A stretch of DNA of 64,000 nt from Taibaiella helva (GTDB lineage Bacteria; Bacteroidota; Bacteroidia; Chitinophagales; Chitinophagaceae). Under the pieces are notes generated by a model, which was not told the DNA's origin, did no database searches, and saw nothing but the letters and a program-made list of their open reading frames with translations. Of this stretch, positions 49,792 to 57,753 are shown one piece after another. Location of the stretch: assembly GCF_003545695.1 (NCBI RefSeq), contig NZ_QUZZ01000014.1, positions 1-64,000 on the forward strand, in the 5' to 3' direction. Each line of letters begins with the position of its first letter. Within the stretch, counting starts at the first letter, position 1. The position numbers and the translations under genes are program-made.

Positions 49792-50778
49792 TTAAACGAA
49801 CAAAGCTTTTTTGAGTACGGCAGCAGCCTGCAGCAGCGCGGTTTGTACCGCAGGCGCCTCTGCCAATGGATTCAGCAGGCCGTAATCATGGATCAGCCCC
49901 CCGTAGCGGGTGAGCGTAACCGGCACGCCGGCTTCATCCAGCTTACGGGCATAAGCCTCACCCTCATCGCGCAGCACATCGTTCTCCGCTGTCTGTACCA
50001 GCGCAGGTGGCAGGCCTTTCAGCTGTTCAGTTGTGGCTTGTAAAGGGGAGGCATAAATCTCTTTGCGCGCGGCAGGATCAGTGGTATAGTTGTCCCAGAA
50101 CCAGATCATCATATTCCTGGTCAGGAAGCGTTCTTCAGCAAAGGCGTGATAAGAAGGGGTATCGAAGCCGGCATCAGTAACGGGCCACAGCAGCACTTGC
50201 GCTTTAAGCTCGGGGCCGGCCTGGGCCTTGGCCATTAAAGCGACCACGGCCGTCATATTGCCGCCGACGCTATTGCCTGCTACGGCCAGCCGTTTGCCGT
50301 CTACGCCGATCTCATCGCCATGCTGCGCTACCCAACGCGTGGCGGCATAGGCCTCATTAATGGCTACAGGATACCGGGCTTCGGGGGAAGGGGTATAGTC
50401 GGGGAATACGGCCGCAGCGCCGCTGGCGACCACCAGGTCTCTTACCAGCCTGCGGTGCGTGGGATAATCGCCCAGCACCCATCCGCCGCCATGGAAAAAC
50501 ATAAATACCGGGAGGCCGGGTGCGGCGTCTTTAGGTTTTACGATATGCAGCTTAATGCTGTGTCCGTCTTCCGTAATGGTCTTCTCGCTTTCTTCAATGC
50601 CAGACACATCTACGGTAACAGATTCCTGTGCACCGGTCAGCACCTGCCGGGCCGCTTCAGGGCTCAGCGTTTCAATCGGCGCGCCGCCACTTTCGTTCAG
50701 CCCTTTCAGGAAAATGCGTATAGCAGCCAGTATGTTCGGATCGTTTGCGGCCTTTACGGCGTTAGTTGTTTGTGACAT
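49792..50778 (-). CDS. Alpha/beta hydrolase, HSL-type esterase/lipase
   Basis: 328 residues. The oxyanion motif is FFHGGGWVLGD, the nucleophile elbow VAGNSVGGNM (Ser in GNSVGG), the acid Asp in TAENDVLRDEG and the His in GLIHDYGLL. These place it in the hormone-sensitive-lipase family of carboxylesterases. No signal peptide, so cytoplasmic. It is followed on the same strand by the osmC-like gene 60 bases upstream; co-transcription is possible. Substrate unknown. Confidence 0.9.
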   Translation of the reverse strand: MSQTTNAVKAANDPNILAAIRIFLKGLNESGGAPIETLSPEAARQVLTGAQESVTVDVSGIEESEKTITEDGHSIKLHIVKPKDAAPGLPVFMFFHGGGWVLGDYPTHRRLVRDLVVASGAAAVFPDYTPSPEARYPVAINEAYAATRWVAQHGDEIGVDGKRLAVAGNSVGGNMTAVVALMAKAQAGPELKAQVLLWPVTDAGFDTPSYHAFAEERFLTRNMMIWFWDNYTTDPAARKEIYASPLQATTEQLKGLPPALVQTAENDVLRDEGEAYARKLDEAGVPVTLTRYGGLIHDYGLLNPLAEAPAVQTALLQAAAVLKKALFV

Positions 50779-50837
50779 GATATGATTAGATTTTTAGTGG
50801 ATAAAGTATTCTGTTAACCCCGGAAAGGAAAAGAGGT

Positions 50838-51248
50838 TCACAGTAAAACAGCCTCCAGGGTGATCTTAAAGTTAAATGCCTGGCTGACAGGGCAGGTTTG
50901 CTCGGCCTGGCGGGCAATTTCCTGGAATTGCGCTTCCGTAATGCCGGGAACACGGGCCTTGAGCGACAGGTCGGATCCGGTTATCTTTCCATTGTCCAGC
51001 GTGATCACCGATTCTGTTTCCAGCACTTCCGGGGTGAAGCCGGCATTGGTCAGGTCAAGGCTTAGCTTCATGGTAAAGCAGCCGGCATGCGCTGCGGCAA
51101 GCAGCTCTTCCGGATTGGTGCCGATGCCGTCGGCGAAGCGGCTGTTAAAAGAATAAGGTGTTTGGTTCAGCACGGTGCTCCCGGTAGTGAGGTGGCCGTT
51201 GCCGGCTTTAATGTTTCCCTGCCATACGGCGGTTGATCTGCGTTTCAT
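50838..51248 (-). CDS. OsmC/Ohr-family peroxiredoxin
   Basis: 136 residues. The two redox Cys are Cys57 (AAHAGCFTM) and Cys119 (AEQTCPVSQAF), with the family's NPEELLAAAHAGCF and MTSL-type helix. These enzymes reduce organic hydroperoxides using a thiol donor. The expected Ohr/OsmC length is 135-145 residues. Its promoter is TTG-N21-TAGCTTTG on the minus strand. Confidence 0.92.
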   Translation of the reverse strand: MKRRSTAVWQGNIKAGNGHLTTGSTVLNQTPYSFNSRFADGIGTNPEELLAAAHAGCFTMKLSLDLTNAGFTPEVLETESVITLDNGKITGSDLSLKARVPGITEAQFQEIARQAEQTCPVSQAFNFKITLEAVLL

Positions 51249-51265
51249 TGCTTTTGATTTTTAAG

Positions 51266-51297
51266 CAAAGCTACGCCGCTGACACCCCCGCTTTCAA
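51266..51297 (-). promoter_or_regulatory. Promoter of the osmC-like gene
   Basis: Minus-strand TTG (51297-51295), a 21-base spacer, TAGCTTTG (51273-51266), 18 bases before the ATG. Confidence 0.55.
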
Positions 51298-51366
51298 GAG
51301 CAGAACGGGTCATAAAATTGTACTTTTATCCCTTTAGGAAGAAAATTGTACATTTCTGTTGTTAAT

Positions 51367-51384
51367 GGCACAGCATGCTGTGCC
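51367..51384. repeat. 18-base perfect palindrome
   Basis: GGCACAGCATGCTGTGCC is self-complementary with no loop, about 120 bases upstream of the osmC-like gene and beyond the AraC gene's stop. It could be an operator or a REP-like element. Confidence 0.45.
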
Positions 51385-51444
51385 GCTATATAATGATTGA
51401 CTTGGGATGTGCCGGTATCAGACAGGTAATAAACGCGACAACAA

Positions 51445-52302
51445 TCATTCCGCCACTTCCTCGGCCAGGTATTGCTTTCGGAAGGCAGCCGGCGTGCATT
51501 GGTTCTTCAGGGTAAAGAGCCGGTTGAAATAGGCCGGATCGTCGTAGCCGAGATGGTAGGCGATCTCTTTTATGCTCATGGGCGTATAAGTAAGCAGGCG
51601 CTTGGCCTCGAGCAGGATACGGTCTTTGATAAGGTCGTTGGGACGCAGCACATGGATCCGTGCCAGCTTTTTGTTCAGGGTCTTGGGCGTCATGGCCAGC
51701 AGGCCGGCATAATCGGCAAGCCCGTGCTTTTCCCGGAAATGGATCTCGACCAGCCGGTTAAAGCTGCGGAAGAACTCCATATCGTTCGAAGGCTCTGCCT
51801 GCGCCTGGTGTCGCTGCTTCCACAGGCGTGTGGCTCGTATAATGATCTGCTTCAGGTAAGTGCGGATCATCTCTTCGCGCGAAGACAGCTGCGCAGAGAA
51901 TTCTTCCCCGATCTGTTGCAGGATGGCGCTGATCGCCCGGTGCTCTCCTGCCGGCAAAGCCAGCATAGGGATCTCGAAAACATTATTGAAGAGCAAGCCA
52001 TCGCAGGCGACTTCCTCATCATGTATCTGTACACAGTAAAAATCCCGGTTGTAGTACAGCAGCAGGCCGGGCTTGCTTCCGGCTTGCTGTACCGCGAAGT
52101 ACTGGTTGGCATTAATAAAAAAGAGGCTATTCGTCTTCGTGGTGAATTGCCTGAAGTCGATGGTCAGCGTATAGCCCGCCGGCAGGTACAGCACCCTGAT
52201 GTAGCTCCTGTACCGTTCTTCATTCAGCTGATCGTAATTGCCGCGGTTGGCTTCCAGCAGGCCGATCTTTTTATGGTTGGAGGCCAGGAATTGTGGTGTC
52301 AT
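51445..52302 (-). CDS. AraC-family transcriptional regulator
   Basis: 285 residues. An N-terminal cupin-like sensor (YRSYIRVLYLPAGYTLTIDFRQFTTKTNSLFFINANQYFAVQQ) is followed by the AraC DNA-binding domain in the last about 95 residues (HGLADYAGLLAMTPKTLNKKLARI, then MSIKEIAYHLGYDDPAYFNRLFTLKNQCTPAAFRKQY). It precedes the osmC and esterase genes on the same strand and may regulate them. Confidence 0.92.
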   Translation of the reverse strand: MTPQFLASNHKKIGLLEANRGNYDQLNEERYRSYIRVLYLPAGYTLTIDFRQFTTKTNSLFFINANQYFAVQQAGSKPGLLLYYNRDFYCVQIHDEEVACDGLLFNNVFEIPMLALPAGEHRAISAILQQIGEEFSAQLSSREEMIRTYLKQIIIRATRLWKQRHQAQAEPSNDMEFFRSFNRLVEIHFREKHGLADYAGLLAMTPKTLNKKLARIHVLRPNDLIKDRILLEAKRLLTYTPMSIKEIAYHLGYDDPAYFNRLFTLKNQCTPAAFRKQYLAEEVAE

Positions 52303-52382
52303 GAGGCAGTGCTTTTATCTTTTCCGGCATAAAGATAAGCGCTCCCGGTGAAGGAAGCGCGTATGCAAAAGAAGGTTGCTGC

Positions 52383-54821
52383 CTAGAGATTAAAAGAAAT
52401 GCCGAGTACGAAGTTCCCGTTCTTTTTCAGGTCGATCCGGCCGTCGTCCCAATGATAGTAATAGCCGGCGTTAAGATTGATATAGGCAAGGTTAAGGTAT
52501 TTGTACTTAAGGATGTCGTTGAGCATAATGCCGCTTTCATGATAGCCCTTGCGGGGGACGGAAAAGCTTACGGAACCATGTTCCTGCGGGTTCTGCATGC
52601 TGCCGTAGAGCATATTATGCGCCAGGCTGATGTAAGGATTCATCCAGCTGCCCACCTTGAACAGCTTCCGGTCGAAGTCATGCTTCCAGAAGAAGCTGAC
52701 GAAGCGGTCGGCATAATAATCGTATGGATACATGGTGATGAAGTTGCCGGAAGCATAGATGGGGCTCTTGTTCCTTACGCCGCGGCCGGCAAACAACTTT
52801 GATAAGGGTAGGTCGGCATCGCTTTGTGAAACGCCACCCATCAGGAGAAAGCTTTCCCTGCCGATCCTGTTCCAGTGCTTGGTCCAGCGTACCGCCGCTA
52901 CCGCTTGCAGATACCGTGCTTTGTATCCGGCCTGGCCTTCGATATCACCGCCGGTCAGCTTCAGGTAAGCAACCGGGTATTTCGTTCCCATATTCTCATA
53001 CCTGCTGAATACAAGGCTTCGCCTTTCGCCGAAAGCGTAACGCAAGCTGATGGAACCTTCCTTTACTTTGAACTTCGGCGCGCTTTCGTACCCCCGGAAG
53101 GTGTAAGCGTACATAGGCGTAATATCCTGTATACGCGCCTCCAGTCCCAGGTTCCAGTAACCCATGCGTGCATCCGCTTTGATGTAGCTGCCTTCTATCT
53201 TGTCGGCCCTGTTCATCACCCACATCTGCAGGTAGTTCCGGTCAATATCTTTATGGATCGATACACGGCCGGGATCCAGCAGGTTGTTCTCGTACCCCGC
53301 CCGTATCGTATAATCTTTATAACGGTCGAGGTAAAACTCGGCAAAGCCTCCGTATTTCCAGGCCTTATCACGGAAGCCGTAGCCTGCCCATCCACCTACG
53401 GCAGCATATTTAAACAATCGTTCATTGGTCTGTATCCCAAGGCCCAATCTTGTCTTTTCATAGGCATTATAAGAATATAGGCGTTTAATGTCGAAATCGA
53501 TCACACTGACTGGTATTTTGCCTTCGGAAAGCTTATCCATAAAGGGCAGCATTTTGTCGAGACCCGCTTCCTCGTAAAGGCTGTCCATAAAGTGGTAAGT
53601 GGTCGCTTCTTTGCTGTCAAGCGCAACAGGACGCAGAGCGCTCCAGGCGCTGTCCGGCTTTTCATCGGCGCCTTCGGCCATCAGTATCGTCTTGGCACGG
53701 TCGAAGCGGAAATGATCCAGGGGCTGCCATTGCGGCGTATCGACATCCGAGGTGCCTTTCAGGTGCAGTCCCAGGGGAATGCCTTTGCTGGTCTTAATGT
53801 ATTGTTCCCAGATAAGCTCGTAGTTCAGCTGCTGCGGGAACCAGCGCCCTGCTACCTGCTGGTATTTTTGCTCGACTTTGATCGTGCGCTTCAGCGATGG
53901 ATCCACATTCCTGCCGAGGAAGTAGGCAATGGCATACTGCTGCGAATGGATGTACACCTGGCCGCGAAGCAGATCTGCCGACCGGGTCTTCTGCTTCGGC
54001 CGGAAGGAGAGAATGTATAAAGTGTCTTGCCCCTGCTGCAGTTCATCAACGAGATCAAATTCGTAGCGTGCAGACCAGCCTTTGCTGATCGGGTTGGCAT
54101 AGTCTTTTCCGTTCATCGAGATATAATCGCCATAAACATCGAAAGGGATCACGTTGGTGATCAGGGTGGCGAAAGGCGCTTTCTTCCAGCCGCTCACCCT
54201 TGTCGCCAGCACTTCATCCTGTAGCTTCTGAGGTTTCTGATGTGTGCGCCGGCTGTAGGTTTCGCTCAGCAGCACATGCTTATCTTTCAGGAAATTGCCG
54301 AGTACCGTTTGTGTCGTGTCTTGTGTAACAGAGTCTGGAGCTACAATATCCAGTATGGTTTTCTGGTAGATGTTGCAGCGGTACCAGTCGTAGTTATCGG
54401 GCCGGTGCAGCGACCTGTTGGCGATTGTTTTGTTGACGATGGCCCTGATCTTATCATAAGGCGGCGTGATCACGACCTCGTCCAGCTTGTCTTCCTTTGC
54501 GCTGAGCTTTACTTCCAGGCCGGTATTGCGTCCGGGAACAAGCCGCAGCTGGAGCGCTTCATAACCGAGATACAGGACCGTAAGCGATTGAATGCTGTCG
54601 GGCACGGTCGCTTCAAATTTTCCGTTCAGATCAGTGAGCAGGGCGACGGTGGCCCGGCCAGACTTGATCGTAGCAAAGGGTAGCGGCTCTGCTGTAGCGG
54701 CATCTGTTACAATGCCGGAAACCGTTCTTTGCGCCAGCGAAAGATGACTGCAGCAAAGCAATAGGATGATTGTCAGAATAAGAACAGGTGCGGTCTTCAG
54801 GGGGATAGGGAGCTCGTGCAC
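52383..54821 (-). CDS. DUF5686/carboxypeptidase-regulatory-like outer-membrane protein
   Basis: 812 residues. Signal peptide (APVLILTIILLLCCSHLSLAQ), then a carboxypeptidase regulatory-like Ig fold at residues 30-110 (RTVSGIVTDAATAEPLPFATI ... LTDLNGKFEATVPD), and a long DUF5686 region rich in aromatic strands (YEFDLVDELQQG, GYESAPKFKVKEGSISLRYAFGERRSLVFSRYEN), ending NGNFVLGISFNL as an outer-membrane barrel would. Related proteins are linked to nutrient uptake and cell-surface functions in this phylum; the substrate is unknown. Confidence 0.9.
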   Translation of the reverse strand: MHELPIPLKTAPVLILTIILLLCCSHLSLAQRTVSGIVTDAATAEPLPFATIKSGRATVALLTDLNGKFEATVPDSIQSLTVLYLGYEALQLRLVPGRNTGLEVKLSAKEDKLDEVVITPPYDKIRAIVNKTIANRSLHRPDNYDWYRCNIYQKTILDIVAPDSVTQDTTQTVLGNFLKDKHVLLSETYSRRTHQKPQKLQDEVLATRVSGWKKAPFATLITNVIPFDVYGDYISMNGKDYANPISKGWSARYEFDLVDELQQGQDTLYILSFRPKQKTRSADLLRGQVYIHSQQYAIAYFLGRNVDPSLKRTIKVEQKYQQVAGRWFPQQLNYELIWEQYIKTSKGIPLGLHLKGTSDVDTPQWQPLDHFRFDRAKTILMAEGADEKPDSAWSALRPVALDSKEATTYHFMDSLYEEAGLDKMLPFMDKLSEGKIPVSVIDFDIKRLYSYNAYEKTRLGLGIQTNERLFKYAAVGGWAGYGFRDKAWKYGGFAEFYLDRYKDYTIRAGYENNLLDPGRVSIHKDIDRNYLQMWVMNRADKIEGSYIKADARMGYWNLGLEARIQDITPMYAYTFRGYESAPKFKVKEGSISLRYAFGERRSLVFSRYENMGTKYPVAYLKLTGGDIEGQAGYKARYLQAVAAVRWTKHWNRIGRESFLLMGGVSQSDADLPLSKLFAGRGVRNKSPIYASGNFITMYPYDYYADRFVSFFWKHDFDRKLFKVGSWMNPYISLAHNMLYGSMQNPQEHGSVSFSVPRKGYHESGIMLNDILKYKYLNLAYINLNAGYYYHWDDGRIDLKKNGNFVLGISFNL

Positions 54822-54844
54822 AGGCAGAAAATTTTTTAGTGTGA

Positions 54845-55225
54845 ATGCTGTTACGACCTATAAATGCAGTCGGCATAACCGGGGTTGCCTTGGCAGAAAA
54901 AAATAATCAACCGGATAGGAAGTCCATCATACAGAGCCTTGACAAGGAGGATATCATTATATGCAAACCAGCCGGGCATTATACCCTGGCCTCAAGATTA
55001 ACGGTGAAGCATGCCAAATATTTTTGTGTCCTCCTGATCCTTTGGGTTTTCTCCTACGGAGCAATTACGTGGATCGTGGTTTGTGTGCCTTATATACCCG
55101 GCGCCGCTGCATCGCTGCAAGAAATATTTGCAATATTCCGCACCTATGGGAGAGGAAATTATCACTGCTCAGCCTGCTATTGCATTCCCGTTAGCCGCTG
55201 GGCTATCGCTGTGAGAGACATTTAA
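54845..55225 (+). CDS. Doubtful small ORF with one membrane segment
   Basis: 126 codons from an ATG at 54845 in the gap between the DUF5686 protein and the EamA transporter. It has one hydrophobic run (KYFCVLLILWVFSYGAITWIVVCVPYIP), but a Cys/Arg-rich tail and AT-rich third positions unlike the neighbouring genes. Could be real, could be chance; nothing else convincing is present in this gap. Confidence 0.25.
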   Translation: MLLRPINAVGITGVALAEKNNQPDRKSIIQSLDKEDIIICKPAGHYTLASRLTVKHAKYFCVLLILWVFSYGAITWIVVCVPYIPGAAASLQEIFAIFRTYGRGNYHCSACYCIPVSRWAIAVRDI

Positions 55226-55284
55226 TAATGCTCTGCCTTATGAGCAAAATGCTGCTCATTGCTGGAAGGACAGACGCGGGCTTA

Positions 55285-56229
55285 TTATACCGCTTGCTGT
55301 TGCTTGTGCTTCTGTTGTCTGACTGCCGGCTTCCCGGTAACTGCTTTGCGGGAGAAGCGCTTTGAGCCGGCTACGCAAAGAATAACCCCTACGGTAATGC
55401 CCAGCATACCCATGCTCACCTCCTCGTGCAGCAGTCCTGCCGCTACAGCCAGGCCGAAGAAGGGTTGTAGCAGCTGCAATTGACTTACGGCCGCAATACC
55501 GCCCCGGGCCAATCCGCGATACCAGAAGACAAAGCCGATGAACATGCTGAAGACCGAAACATAGGCGAGGCTTATCCAGGCGGCAGGACTTATGGCGGCA
55601 AAAGACAAGGGTAAACGCAGGAATGCCAGCGGCGTCATTACCGGTAGGGACAGCACCAGGGCCCAGGAAATGACCTGCCATCCGCCCAGCTCCCGGGAGA
55701 GCTTCGCACCTTCTGCATAACCCAGGCCGCAGACAATGACCGCCAGCAGCATCAGCAGGTCGCCGGCGGGCGATGCGGATAAACCCTGGGCAATGGCATA
55801 ACCGATCACGAGCAGGCTTCCCATCACAGAAAATACCCAAAAGGCAGGATGCGGCCGTTCTCCGCCGCGCAGCACGCCGAACAGGGCGGTAGTGAGCGGC
55901 AGCAGGCCAAGAAAGACAATAGAGTGTGCAGAAGTAACATATTGCAGCGCCAGCGCTGAAAGCAGGGGGAAGCCGAGAACAACGCCTCCGGCAACAATAC
56001 CCAGCGGCAAAAGCTGTTTGGCCGTAGGCCGTTTTTCTTTGCTCAATAATAAAAGACAAAGCGCCAGCACGGCAGCAACAGAAGCCCGGGTCGCTGTCAG
56101 GAAGATCGGGTGGAGCTCCCGGCCGGCCACACGTGTAGCGGGTAAAGAGCCGCTGAAGATGAGCACACCGATAAAGCCGTTGATCCAGCCGCTTGCGGTT
56201 GCCGCTTTATGAGAAAGAGGGATTTGCAT
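55285..56229 (-). CDS. EamA-family (DMT) small-molecule transporter
   Basis: 314 residues with ten hydrophobic helices in two EamA halves (GWINGFIGVLIFSGSLPATRV at the start; ISLAYVSVFSMFIGFVFWYRGLARGG and EEVSMGMLGITVGVILCVAG in the second). It probably exports an amino acid or related metabolite. It diverges from the MocR-type regulator gene; the shared 95-base gap contains three ATACAG sites. Confidence 0.9.
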   Translation of the reverse strand: MQIPLSHKAATASGWINGFIGVLIFSGSLPATRVAGRELHPIFLTATRASVAAVLALCLLLLSKEKRPTAKQLLPLGIVAGGVVLGFPLLSALALQYVTSAHSIVFLGLLPLTTALFGVLRGGERPHPAFWVFSVMGSLLVIGYAIAQGLSASPAGDLLMLLAVIVCGLGYAEGAKLSRELGGWQVISWALVLSLPVMTPLAFLRLPLSFAAISPAAWISLAYVSVFSMFIGFVFWYRGLARGGIAAVSQLQLLQPFFGLAVAAGLLHEEVSMGMLGITVGVILCVAGSKRFSRKAVTGKPAVRQQKHKQQQAV

Positions 56230-56271
56230 GACTCTTGATTTTTTGAAAGTAAAAGTAGTCGCCTGTTACAT

Positions 56272-56312
56272 ATGGATACAGTATCAGTTTCCTGTATTTT
56301 AATGGATACAGT
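56272..56312 (+). promoter_or_regulatory. Candidate MocR operator: direct and inverted ATACAG sites
   Basis: ATGGATACAGT occurs at 56272-56282 and again at 56302-56312 (30 bases apart, about three helical turns). An inverted CTGTAT at 56292-56297 lies between them. The second repeat ends right at the -7 box TATCTTTG. Direct-repeat operators with this spacing are typical of MocR regulators. Confidence 0.6.
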
Positions 56313-56320
56313 TATCTTTG
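56313..56320 (+). promoter_or_regulatory. -7 box of the mocR-type gene
   Basis: TATCTTTG, an exact TAnnTTTG match, only 4 bases before the ATG at 56325, so the transcript would be leaderless or nearly so. Confidence 0.5.
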
Positions 56321-56324
56321 CTGC

Positions 56325-57737
56325 ATGAGCAGGGATTTTCTTTACAACGAGATCGCGGGCCGCATGGCACACCAGATCCGGAATGGTGTTTTTAAGGCCG
56401 GCGACAGGCTACCTTCTGTAAGGGCGCTTTGCCAGGAGCATGGTATCAGCATGAATACGGCTAAAAGAGTATTCGTCGAGCTGGAGGCCTTATCGCTTAT
56501 CGAATCCCGGCCGCAATCGGGCTACTATGTCAGCAGTCTGCCCTATCACAGGCTGCCCCTGCCGGGCATAAGCCGGCCTTCGCCGGTAGCAAAGGATTAC
56601 GAGCCGGAAGAGCTGATCAGTAAAGTGTATGCCAATATGGGCAATGATAAGCTGACGCTTTTTTCTATCGGAGCACCCTCAGGTAGCCTGCTGCCTGCGG
56701 CGAGGCTGGAAAAGGAGATGGCTAAAGCAGCACGTACGCTGAAGGATGGTGGTACCGGTTATGCGCCTTTGCAGGGCAGCGTACAGCTGCGGAAAATGGT
56801 GGCTGTCCGATCGCTGGCCTGGGGGGGACGCCTGGTGGACGACGATCTTATTACTACGCACGGCGGTATGGATGCGCTTTCGCTGGCCCTGATGGCGCTG
56901 GCCGGGCCGGGCGATACGATTGCGATAGAAAGCCCTTGCTATCCCGGTATCTTGCAGCTGGCGCTGAGCCAGGGCCTGAAGGTGTTGGAGCTGCCGACAC
57001 ATCCGGCTACGGGCATAGAGATCGGGGCATTGAAGAAGGTGATACCCAGGATCAAGCTTTGCCTGCTGATCCCAAACTTCAATACGCCGCTGGGCAGCTG
57101 TATGCCTGAAGCGCATAAGCGGGAAGTTGTTGCGCTTTTATCGGCGCACCAGATCCCGCTGATCGAAGATGATGTGTACGGCGACCTTTACTATGGCACG
57201 CGGCGGCCGAAATGCTGTAAATCGTTCGATACAGAAGGGAATGTGCTCTGGTGCAGCTCCGTGTCCAAAACACTGGCGCCGGGTTACCGCGTGGGTTGGA
57301 TCGCACCCGGAAGATACAAGGCGCAGATCATGAAGCTGAAGCTGGTGCATGCGATCACTTCGGCTTCCCTTACCCAGGAAGCGGTGGGCAGCTTTCTTCA
57401 GACCGGCCGTTATGAACATCATCTCCGCGGTCTTCGCCGTACCCTGGAAGATAATTACCAGCGCTATGTACAGACCATCGCCGAGCATTTTCCGGCAGGC
57501 ACGAAAACCAGCAGACCGCAAGGCGGCCTGGCGCTATGGGTGGAGTTGGGCAGGCAGGTAGACACCACGCTATTGTATGAACTGGCGCTGAAGAAGCAGA
57601 TCAGCATCGCTCCGGGTCGTATGTTCACCCTGCAGGATCAATACCGGAATTGTATGCGCTTGTGTACAGGCCTTCCCTGGACATCCGAGCTGGAGCAAAA
57701 GCTGAAGCAGCTGGGCAGGATGGCCCGGATGTTCTGA
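56325..57737 (+). CDS. MocR-type GntR regulator with aminotransferase domain
   Basis: 470 residues. An N-terminal GntR winged helix (FLYNEIAGRMAHQIRNGVFKAGDRLPSVRALCQEHGISMNTAKRVFVELEALSLIESRPQSGYYV, residues about 4-70) is fused to a fold-type I aminotransferase domain with the PLP Lys315 in SSVSKTLAPGYRVGW. MocR proteins respond to amino-acid or vitamin-B6-related ligands. Divergent from the EamA exporter, which it probably controls. Confidence 0.92.
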   Translation: MSRDFLYNEIAGRMAHQIRNGVFKAGDRLPSVRALCQEHGISMNTAKRVFVELEALSLIESRPQSGYYVSSLPYHRLPLPGISRPSPVAKDYEPEELISKVYANMGNDKLTLFSIGAPSGSLLPAARLEKEMAKAARTLKDGGTGYAPLQGSVQLRKMVAVRSLAWGGRLVDDDLITTHGGMDALSLALMALAGPGDTIAIESPCYPGILQLALSQGLKVLELPTHPATGIEIGALKKVIPRIKLCLLIPNFNTPLGSCMPEAHKREVVALLSAHQIPLIEDDVYGDLYYGTRRPKCCKSFDTEGNVLWCSSVSKTLAPGYRVGWIAPGRYKAQIMKLKLVHAITSASLTQEAVGSFLQTGRYEHHLRGLRRTLEDNYQRYVQTIAEHFPAGTKTSRPQGGLALWVELGRQVDTTLLYELALKKQISIAPGRMFTLQDQYRNCMRLCTGLPWTSELEQKLKQLGRMARMF

Positions 57738-57753
57738 GCAATGCAGCCCGGCT

